Shown here: positions 55,657 through 64,000 of the stretch, in pieces | Layout: every line of letters begins with the position of its first letter | How positions within the stretch are numbered: the stretch's first letter is position 1 | DNA from: Oncomelania hupensis | Lineage: Eukaryota; Mollusca; Gastropoda; Littorinimorpha; Pomatiopsidae | Length of the DNA: 64,000 nt | Direction of reading: 5' to 3' | NCBI GenBank assembly: GCA_036898135.1 | Contig: CM072511.1 | Span: 39,997,556-40,061,555 of the forward strand | Translations under genes and position numbers: made by a program | The notes under the pieces: generated by a model | Seen by the model: only the letters and a program-made list of their open reading frames with translations | What the model was told of the DNA's origin: nothing | Databases searched by the model: none

Positions 55657-56175
55657 TTGTTTATAGTGTCCAGCGGAATGCAAAAGCCGAATCAGGACCA
55701 CAACTTGGTTGAAAGAGGACTCACCCCTGATCCGTATAAAAGATCTGCTGAAACAACCCTAATGGTAACATTGAAGGCACTCCATCAGCCGGTCGCTTTA
55801 CAATAAAGGCATCCCCATGCAGGGGACGCTGAGGCTGCACTCTATTTATTGAACAAAACAGAATATAAACAGCATTATAAAATATTAACAAAACACATAC
55901 ATATAAAATGCCTACATTGCTAAATAATAATTTTATAGAACGCCCTTGGCAGAAAGCGTTCAATATCCAATATTCAATAAGCAAACGAGGATTTTGGGAG
56001 AGTTTTTAAGAAGAAATGTAAGTGACTGGTCTAGCGAAGAAGATAGTAGATTGACTGAACAGAGTAGGAATGAGAAAAAACAAAGAAGAAAGACAGCGAC
56101 AGTGGGAATTTAAAGGACTAAATTTGCAGAAAGTGAAGATATTATTTATACAGAAACCCCCGGCACCCCAACTGG
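55657..56175 (-). mobile_element. Family Z element, copy 5 (somewhat shortened)
   Basis: Minus-strand match to the other Z copies from ggggtgccgggggtttctgt through TATAAATA (56153-56160 complement) to ccgctggac at 55670. It lacks parts of the central region (the acgggggttcg block is shortened). Confidence 0.8.
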
Positions 56176-56364
56176 AATAGCCAGTAAGATGCCAAGCTCC
56201 CTGTAAGATGCAAAACTCCATATAAAAGCTGCTCGGTCATGTTTTTTGGTTTTTGGTTGATACAATAGGCCCTGCCCTACCCCGGACACCAAAGACGCGC
56301 TCTTGAAGCCGCTTGGTACATTCAGAAATAGGGTCAAAGATCACACGGTTATGGTATTGGTGTG

Positions 56365-56617
56365 CCGATGTCACGTCGTCAAAGTTCCGAGTGTCTTACC
56401 TTAGCCGGGCGCCTTTGCGCATGCGCCAGGTCATGTCGGGCCTGCTTTTTCACGATTTTCTTAGGCGTTGTAACCCTAACCCTAACTCTAACCCTAACCC
56501 TAACCCTAATCCTTACTAAGACTACGATAGCACTGTGCGCATGCGTCGACCAATCAGAATGCTCCCAGTCGCTCCCAGCCCAAATAAGATACTAGGAACT
56601 TTGACGATGTCACACCG
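56365..56617. mobile_element. MITE-like element carrying telomeric repeats, copy 2
   Basis: The ends are inverted (CCGATGTCACGTCGTCAAAG and, on the minus strand, CGGTGTGACATCGTCAAAG). The interior shares gcgcatgcgc, aggtcatgtcgggcc, tttttcacga and cactgtgcgcatgcgtcga with the copy at 10121. The CCCTAA block lies at the same place. Confidence 0.8.
56469..56514. repeat. Interstitial telomere-like (CCCTAA)n block
   Basis: About seven CCCTAA units with two variants, inside the TIR element at 56365-56617. Confidence 0.9.
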
Positions 56618-56915
56618 ATAAAACATGAAAATCACTCCATGTCAGGACAGAAATGGGAAACAAATCCACTCAAACTTTAGGTTTGGGTTTAAGCAACAAA
56701 ATCCCACTTTGTCATTGGTTAATGTAATAACATTGCGAATTTGAGGTAAAAACCCCTTTTTCGCTAAAAGGAAACAAAGACTTCTAAAGAACTGGGGCCA
56801 CTTAAGGAAGCGTGCTTGTTAGAGGTGGGGTGGGGGATTGGAGGGGAGGAGGTGAGGACATATAAAATTAAAGTGAGTCTAATGTCATGCTTCAAACTTC
56901 TACACTATCCAGTAC

Positions 56916-57047
56916 ATAATATAATATAATATAATATAATATAATATAATATAATATAATATAATATAATATAATATAATATAATATAATATAATATAAT
57001 ATAATATAATATAATATAATATAATATAATATAATATAATATAATAT
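56916..57047. repeat. (ATAAT)n pentanucleotide microsatellite
   Basis: Almost perfect run of about 26 ATAAT units. Confidence 0.97.
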
Positions 57048-58373
57048 CCTAATAGTATAATAATAAAGACAAATATAATAATAATTATTATTCATGCGAA
57101 AGCTCTTCAATGGGCGTGTAAACAGCTTAAGATGTATCGAGGTTCCAAATAAAGTCACGGGTTTTGCTAGCAGAAGGGTCTCTACAACAGGCACAACATT
57201 GTCCCCTTGGCCGAACCACAGCAATGCATTTGGGTTTCCTTGATCAGTGGCGTTTGTTTGTGGTTTGCCAATGCCTGTATCCTGGCGCGACGTTTAGATT
57301 CAAATTTCGCTAATATTTGACACACACGCATGCACACACACACTCACACCCATACACACACACACACCCTCACACGCACACACATGGTTTTAATATATAC
57401 GCAAATAGTCACCAATTAGCGTGCATTAGTTGTTTTTTTTCCTCTTGCAGTTTTGACCTAGACCTCTGTCTCATTTAAAAGAATCAAAATGTATTGAGCA
57501 ATACCTCAGGAGATGATAAAGGCAATTTATGTTTGTTATTAAACTATGTTGCTACTTTAGAGTAGAAATAAAGGTCAGGTCTATACTCGACGCAGGTATG
57601 GATGGATTGATTGGGGAGGGAGAGGTTGGGGGAGTCTGCAATGGTGCGTGCGCGTGCATGGGGAGAGGGGGGGAGGAGGGAAGGGTACTGGGGTGGCGCT
57701 GTATATTTTCTGAGCCACAAAACTCGAGATGAGTTTATCACCGGTCCTCACCCTTCTTCAAGTAGTAAACATTTGAAAATGCAACGACTATATGTCAGCG
57801 TTTTCCGCCAGTGGGAAATGTTTTCATTAGCGTTTCTTCGTGACGTCCTCTAATGACGTCAACAGACCCCCCCCCCCTCCACCCCCCTACGCTTTTGACA
57901 TCACAACTCTAACGCTACCCCTAAGCTTGTGATATCAAAATGTTGGCGGACATGCTATGAGAGTACGGAAATAGCCATTCATAGTGTTTATTTTGAGCAG
58001 GTCTCAGAAGAGGTATGCGTATTAGAAGTTGTTTAGGATTGTTATTTTCCAAGAACATGGTTGAGGGTGGGGGTTGGAGAAGGGGGGCGGGATGGTTTAA
58101 TGAATCTTTATTAAACCGCACTCTGCTTAAGAATGATCACAAGTTGTTTGCAGATGTAAATTTATACTACAGTCTGATTTTTGGTTTGTTTAAATAGCTG
58201 TAGTTTTGGTTGAAATTTTAAATTTTATAGTACAATCGGGTTGCTAGAAACAGCTAGGCAATTTTTCAGTGATACATCCAGACTGTGTTCAGGCCACCCC
58301 CGGTTATTGCAGTACTTTTGTACCAGCAGATCACCACTACTACCTAGCTTTGAGGCTAAACCCGGGTTTATGA
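57048..58373. other. No gene seen
   Basis: Contains AC-rich stretch 57320-57385, G-rich stretch 57600-57700 and C-run near 57868. No coding region was supported. Confidence 0.4.
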
Positions 58374-58672
58374 ACTCTGCACTTATTTCCGTTCCATAGG
58401 CTCTGGAGGGGGTGTCAAGCCTCTGTACAAGCTGTTCAATTTCTTGTTCCTCTCCAGCGGAGAAGGTTGGAGATAGCTCTACTCCCTAAGCTGACTGTGC
58501 CTTCGTGACATGATGCGCTCTAAGAAGATGTTGAAGAGTGTTGGAGAGAGTAGGCATCCTTGACGCACACCGACTGTTCCTGATGGCGCTGTTGTGGAGG
58601 ACTGCACTGGTAGCCTTGTCATACAGGCTTTTGATGACTTCAATAATTTTAGAGCTGATGTTGTACACTCTT
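58374..58672 (-). mobile_element. LINE family A, internal RT fragment
   Basis: Minus-strand match to the family A RT from VYNISSKIIEVIKSLYDKAT through the motif B region (frameshifted) to the SRAYG segment. A deletion removes motif C. Both ends are abrupt; the left edge in coding direction abuts an ATT microsatellite. Confidence 0.8.
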
Positions 58673-58682
58673 ATCATCATCT

Positions 58683-58794
<112 letters not shown>

Positions 58795-59195
58795 TGTTTA
58801 GTTGAATTGCCAGATGAGTTTTAAACATTTCACATAGAAAAATACTAAACTCATTTAAAACCAAATATTGTAAATAGGTGAAGTGTACATATATAGTAAG
58901 GAATATGTATCTGTGATACCTGTATTATTTCAATACAGGCCTAGTTGTCCTTTTTTTGCCAACTGATTGTTAAACACAATGGGTTCAATTGATACATGTA
59001 ACATAAACTATTAATAACATACAATTAAATATGAGCGTTAGGCTTGCAAAAGCTGTACTTGATTCTCCAGTAGCTCATGTGTGCTAATGTGAGTGTGTGT
59101 AATGATAAAACCAGCAAGAACAATTGGTCTGGGAGTAGGCGTTACAAATTTGGGTTTATTTGACTAAAACCTTCATCAGGTAAACCCAAGGACTG

Positions 59196-59310
59196 TATGT
59201 TTGTGTGTGTGTGTGTATGTGTGTGTGTGAGCGCACGCGTGTGTGGTGTGCGTGTGTGTGGTGTGCGTGTGGGTGGTGTGAGAGTGTGTGGGTGTGGTGT
59301 GGTGTGTGTA
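59196..59310. repeat. (GT)n-rich microsatellite
   Basis: GT run with repeated gtgtggtgtgcgtgtg blocks. Confidence 0.92.
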
Positions 59311-61505
59311 TATGTGTGCATGGGTGCGCCCGTGCGTGTGTCTTATCATTTCGATGAAGAAGACGTTAATGAAACACCCATTTAGTTCACCTGTATATCA
59401 ATATTTCACAGACTAGAAACTGTTAATTTCCTTTGCGTACATACTATATTAAATGCACAATAAGGGTGATTGTAATTCCTGAGCGTACAGCCCACGCAAA
59501 TGGAAATAGTGTGGTCCTGAAAGGAAATCATTTTATGTGACTAATGTGTCTCTTCGTTGACCTACATTTGTTTGTTTGTTTGTTTGTTTTAAATTAAATT
59601 AAATAAACTATCTGTCAGGCGAAGTATGGGAAGCTAAAAATGGAGGCTGGGAAATCCATCACCTACAATTCAGTCTTATTTAAACGTTTTGTCTGTCCGA
59701 TGTCATTGTGCTTTATAAAAAAAAAAATAAACTACCTGAAAAATATTCAAAACAGAGCATTGATCTCTACTTTAGTATTTACTAATGCGAAGCTGAACTT
59801 CGATTGAACCTGTATTGCGAAGCCGGTCACCGACAAATACAATAGAAAACCCGGAGGTTTTGTTTCGCCCGTACAAACAAACGATTGAAACGACACCTGG
59901 ATACTCTCAAACTCCGTTTAGTACTATGTAGACGTCTGAGCTTACATTAAGGGCGTACTAACAAAGGAAAAAAACAAACAGCGAATAACAACTTACAAAT
60001 GTTATCTATTCGAACAAAATCTGCGGAAACGGAGCTGTCGTATTTGGTATTACAGCCAGTTACGTTATATACCAAACCTCGTGAAAGAATCGGGTTGAAG
60101 GTGATTGCAAAATCACAGTGTCCTGTTCGGGAATCACCGTCTGTAGGATTTACCCTGGTGTCTATTCCTGGATCCCTAGATCACGCTCCTTCCGCTGATT
60201 CCGTCACATCAGCTGACGAGTTAGTACAATGACATTTTGGACTCACGCGGTAGAGCGATTCTGGAAGCATTCAGACACTTCCTATTCGAGTTTCGATCGA
60301 CTTAAATTATGAATTCGAGGGAGTTTGTTTTAAGGTTAGGATTCCCCTAGGAAACCCTGACGTACTTCCGCCCTGCCTCTGACGCTGTGGCAATCAATAA
60401 ATGTAGCGACGTTCAGATGGGTGTTCCCGAAACTTGGACAAAACAGATGACTTTATGAGAAGAACCTGTCCACAGTTTGACACAACCTATACCTTTTTTT
60501 TTTTTTACTGCCGTGTGTCACGTTTAGTCAATACATTTTTTGAATACTTAACCAGGGAATCTTTACCTATATCGATCGCGGTAAATGAATCCACACCGTA
60601 GTCCAATTTATCAAGCTGACGATCTTTGTTAACATCGCAATTCGCGTTCTTCGTGTGTCCTCTCGACTTTGTAGTCTTTTGAAACGGTCGATTTTCAATG
60701 TGCGCTATTTCCTAAATATAAAGTCGAGAAACAACACCCGCAACCCGTCCCGGATATTAATAGTGTATTGAGGCAACAACTTCATAATTCTGGTAATGGG
60801 TCGATAGCTTTGAATGTCTGGTTCGGGAAAACAAAAGCGCGGGCGTAGCGCATGTGAGGCATGGGGCACAGGCTTGGAAAACCACTCGTCCCATTGTCGA
60901 TGTTTGCCGACTGGCCGCACTGTTGAAATAAGCGCAAACTCGCAGACTGCAAGAAAAGGCTGTGGTTTATCCTGTTCTGGCACCTGTGTTCCCGCGGGCC
61001 TTTAGTTGTTCGTAGGTTTGCAATCGTTGGGGGAAAACTCGGCCGACCGATCGAGAAGGTTTATTTTTGGTTTCTTCAAAATCTGCTTGAAGAGAATAGT
61101 GAGAGGTTTTCTGTAGTTACAGAAGCAGCACTGAGCACGCGTAATTACGGCCTAAGAGGAAATCAATTTCGTATTGGTTCCGACTTAGTTCTGGAATGAT
61201 GGGGAAGATGAGGGATCGTCGGCTTTGGGCTGTAGAAGGGACAGGGTGTGATTATGTGTGTGGGAGGAGGTGAGGTGATGGGTGTCATTGTGGGGATGAG
61301 TTTGAGTATAGGTAATCGTACTTTTAAAGAGAATAAAGAAAGCTTTATCTGTTAACCAGAGCAGTCGTTGTATTGCAAAGCGGATTGCAATTGCTAACCG
61401 AAGAGCAAATCAATGTTGTATCTGTTTATATTTAGTGCTCAATACATAGAGGAGAGGAGGGGGTGGGGTGAGATTTCCCCAAAGCCCAAGTTAAAGGAAA
61501 TTCCT
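59311..61505. other. Low-repeat stretch, no gene recognised
   Basis: This and 48311-50424 are the least repetitive parts of the window. Frames at 59999-60232 (plus; 77 codons) and 60705-60983 (minus; 92 codons) are open but show no known domain, so they are not called. They remain the best places to look for a spliced or non-coding host transcript. Confidence 0.35.
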
Positions 61506-61513
61506 ATTGCAGC

Positions 61514-61984
61514 ATATCAATACTTTGGTTTTGTCTATTTAGATAGGCCTAATGGTAGAGCTTTGGCTTGCGGATCTGAAGGTCCCGGGTTCGAGCCCAG
61601 TACGGGGCATTGTGTTGTGTCCTTGGGAAAGACACTTTACTCCCGTTTCCTACTCCTTCGGATGGAGAGTATAAACCGAGGTCTAGTCTGTGTCGCATAC
61701 ATTCCATCATAACGGACTTTAAAGATCCTGACGCTCATGTCCTAGACGGGTGAGTGCCGGTGACAAGAACACACCCAGAATGCACCTAGGTCCTTCTCCC
61801 CCATCCCTGGCTGCCCAGGATTGTAGCCTACTCAGTTGTCTGGAGCATTATTACGATGCGCCCAAAGGCTGCAAGTTGGCGCCTCGGGCGGCTTGAGTTA
61901 GATCCTGTATCGGCCAGCGCCTTGAGCAGCTCTTGAGCTGGAAAAGCGCTATATAAGAACGATTAAATAAAAATAAATAATGGG
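61514..61984 (+). mobile_element. tRNA-headed SINE S3, full-length copy
   Basis: The head (about 61548-61610) has TAATGGTAGAGCTTTGGC and box B (GGTTCGAGCCC). The body contains tgtccttgggaaagacactt, gtcctagacgggtgagtgcc, a gatgcgcccaaaggctgcaa block and the terminus cttgagctggaaaagcgcta plus tataaga, then an AAATA-type tail. An 8-bp repeat ATTGCAGC at 61506-61513 and 61985-61992 may be its target-site duplication. Copies or fragments lie at 37440, 30358 and 30656. Confidence 0.85.
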
Positions 61985-62082
61985 ATTGCAGCCGTGATCA
62001 ATGACATTCAGCATAAGCGTTGTTTTTTTTCTGAAACCTTTAGCTCTTTTTACTTTCTTTCTTTGACACCAGGAATCAGCCT

Positions 62083-62111
62083 CTGTGTGTGTGTGTGTGT
62101 GTGTGCGTGGG

Positions 62112-62150
<39 letters not shown>
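62083..62150. repeat. (GT)n microsatellite
   Basis: GT run with GCGT interruptions. Confidence 0.95.
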
Positions 62151-62152
<2 letters not shown>

Positions 62153-62275
62153 TATTCAATAGCTGTTTTTTGTGTGCACAATTATGAGTGCGAATTTTGA
62201 AATCCGTTCTTTTTTGTGCGTGTGCGTGTACGTGTTTAAATGTTTCATTCTTTCTTCCTTCTCATGAGTCAGAGA

Positions 62276-62425
62276 GAAAAAAGAATGAGATGGAGAAAAA
62301 GGGAGAGAGGGAGAGAGGAGGATGGAGGGAGGGAGGGAAGAGAGAGATTTTTTTAAAAGGAGGGAGAGAGATGGAGAAAGACAGTGGGAGAGGGAAGGAG
62401 AAAGAAAGAGAGAGATATTCCACTA
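62276..62425. repeat. GA/GGA-rich low-complexity DNA
   Basis: Purine-rich stretch; open frames on both strands are repeat reading. Confidence 0.85.
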
Positions 62426-63118
62426 CAGGAACACCAGAGTATGAATCGTGTAAAAAGGTACGGTCCAATGGCCCGCAAGTTCAGTTTCTTAATGCTCTAC
62501 CGTGTAAACGCTTCGAAGCAAGCTTCATTTTTATTTCATCAGTCGAGTCAGCATGATTCTACGGCGGAACAGACTTCATGCATTGCGAAATCGTCTGTAA
62601 GGGGAATTTAACACCTTTACGAAACAAACAAATAAAAGGATATTTGTTCCAAGCTTACATTCCGAGAACGGATAAGGCTTCTTTTGTCTTGGCATCCCAG
62701 GCGTCTCCAAGTAGCTATAAAATGGCTTCGTGAAAACCATTGTCTGGTGCAGACATTGTTTTATTGTGTTTTCGTTCAACAATAATGGCGACCCTGTCTT
62801 TCTTTAATATGTACCGGTGGAATTTGTCCAGGAACAACACGGCAATACATTGTCAATGCAAGAAATTGGATTTTTTGTTATAAAAAGAAACCCGCAACAT
62901 CAACAAGCGAACCCGCTGTTGTTAAGATATTTTATTTTATTCAGAATGTTCACCGCTTTTGTGCCTCTTAGGCCCTCATTCGCGTTTCTTGTTTCGTTCG
63001 CTTCTAAACTGCTTCATTGATAAGCTATAGCTTAATTTTGTTGTTCCCATTGGCGGGTTACTCCAAGCCTCCTCACGCTCCAAAACCACACCTATACTTA
63101 CACTCCATCGTCGTCAGT
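62426..63118. other. No gene seen
   Basis: Unique-looking sequence before the LTR. No coding region was supported. Confidence 0.4.
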
Positions 63119-63467
63119 CCCCCTGTTACGTTGAAACGCGAACGAAAGTATGTCTGAAACGCGCACGATAGATCTAATCGTTTCGCTTTGCAAAGTATTC
63201 AATAATAGAGTGTATTTACCTTTGATTTGAGTTTGCGTTGTTGTTAGAAGAAGCTTTGTATAACGTTGGTAATTTTTGTTAATCGATATTATTAGAGAAT
63301 TCTCTAGATTCGCGTGTTTACTGTCGATAGAAACTTCCTGATAAATGTCGAAGTTTGAGAACGTTCCTGGAATGTTTAGAAAGATGTATGACGTAAGTCA
63401 GTGATGACGATCTTTAGTTCGATTGGTGGTAAAGCGTCATCGGGAACATTCTGATCGAGAGAAAAAG

Positions 63468-63474
63468 TATAAAA
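63468..63474 (+). promoter_or_regulatory. TATA box of the LTR
   Basis: TATAAAA lies 85 bp upstream of the LTR polyadenylation signal, consistent with a short R region. Confidence 0.6.
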
Positions 63475-63552
63475 TGGACACACTGTGTTGGGCTGTTGTT
63501 AGTGAGTTGGAAAGTTGAGTTGAGAATTGTATGCAGATGTTGATATGTGCTG

Positions 63553-63558
63553 AATAAA
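63553..63558 (+). promoter_or_regulatory. Polyadenylation signal of the LTR
   Basis: AATAAA at the position expected inside R. The other LTR copy keeps the same signal on its strand (6830-6835). Confidence 0.6.
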
Positions 63559-63751
63559 AGTGGAAAATTTCATACGAAGACTCAGTGACTTGTATGCTGA
63601 TTGAACGGGTTACGTGGATAATCGAATCCGAGCTTACACTCATCAGGAGCATTCACGCATTGGGGCTGAATCTACTACTGATTGAAAACACCACCATCAA
63701 ACGGAGCGTAACACCCCCCGACACCCGCCTCTCCACGGACCTACTCTCCCG

Positions 63752-64000
63752 TCAGGTTTACAAAATCAAATCAATTTACTACACAGCATGTGCCAAGAGT
63801 TGGACCTTATCATAAATAGGGACAAAAGCAAGATCATGGTATTCAGGCATGGCGGATACTTGAGTCGGCATGAAAAGTGGTCTGTAGATGGTCAACCTCT
63901 AGAGGTAGTAAACAGCTATATCTATCTTGGGTACAAATTCAAGACAACTATGAGTAGTATGGAAGCTGCTCGACATTTTGCTCTTAAAGGCAAGAAAGCT
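63752..64000 (+). pseudogene. Non-LTR reverse transcriptase C-terminal part, cut by window end
   Basis: From about 63752 the frame reads SGLQNQINLLHSMCQELDL, INRDKSKIMVFRHGGYLS, WSVDGQPLEVVNSYIYLGYK and continues to the window end. The block after RT motif C in LINEs (NxxKSKxMVFR..G) followed by the VxxYxYLG motif is present. It is not family A, whose sequence differs here. The 5' part (with the YADD motif) is missing or degraded, so this is a truncated copy, although the visible frame is open to 64000. Confidence 0.7.

Larger units (their letters stand above)
63124..63713 (+). mobile_element. Solo LTR of an LTR retrotransposon, copy 2
   Basis: It begins TGTTACG and ends CGTAACA (590 bp), flanked by a CCCCC duplication (63119-63123 and 63714-63718). 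It is homologous over its length to 6675-7286. A TATAAAA box lies at 63468-63474 and an AATAAA signal at 63553-63558, in the order expected for the U3-R-U5 layout. No internal retroelement genes adjoin it. Confidence 0.88.

Noticed and set aside
60705..60983. 92-codon minus-strand frame as a gene
   Set aside because: No recognisable domain, no supporting splice or promoter signal; frames of this length occur by chance in DNA of this composition.

Overview
This window looks like gene-poor, repeat-dense DNA from an animal nuclear genome. The most likely source is a lophotrochozoan such as a marine gastropod or bivalve mollusc. That assignment is an inference from the mix of tRNA-headed SINEs, a 5S-rRNA-like SINE, a truncated non-LTR retrotransposon family, a Tc1 transposon, many TIR/foldback elements and very abundant AC, GA, AAT, AAG and ATC microsatellites. 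No bacterial gene organisation is present. I see no complete host protein-coding gene. The best host-like coding signal is a single THAP zinc-finger exon at 36584-36799 on the minus strand.

Mobile elements, roughly left to right. A 5S-like SINE occurs at 2334-2630, 26164-26455 and 41337-41630, two copies with exact long target-site duplications (TSDs). A LINE family (called A here) lies at 3596-5126, 11190-12368, 24246-24793, 24803-25540, 35284-35400 and 58374-58672. All copies are truncated, deleted or frameshifted, and the 3' ends share a (CTATC)n/(GATAG)n tail. A tRNA-headed SINE has inserted into the first LINE A copy (4113-4367). Two solo LTRs of one LTR-retrotransposon family sit at 6675-7286 (minus) and 63124-63713 (plus), each with TGTTAC...GTAACA ends and a 5-bp TSD. 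A Tc1 (DD34E) transposon spans 31925-34256. Its transposase has frameshifts and an unnamed TATA-containing element (family Z) in its last codons. Family Z has five copies, two of them tail-to-tail as one inverted unit (28441-29641). Other LINE remnants are at 14682-15480, 41048-41165 and 63752-64000; the last runs off the window.

Non-autonomous TIR elements include a piggyBac-like MITE with TTAA TSDs (21293-21910), a 984-bp element (42939-43922), a 2974-bp element with 44-bp TIRs and a 10-bp TSD that carries a 32-bp minisatellite (44440-47413), a foldback of GCGCCAAAACC arms (27652-28274), a short palindromic MITE family (20271-20466 and relatives), and a MITE family that carries telomere-like CCCTAA repeats inside it (10121-10430, 56365-56617).

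The rest is simple-sequence DNA and non-repetitive AT-rich DNA with no recognisable gene. The sequence therefore reads as an intergenic or intronic landscape whose history is recorded by nested insertions: SINE into LINE A, Z into Tc1, SINE into (or within) a TIR element, and a minisatellite inside a TIR element. Names such as Z, A and S are labels for this report only.
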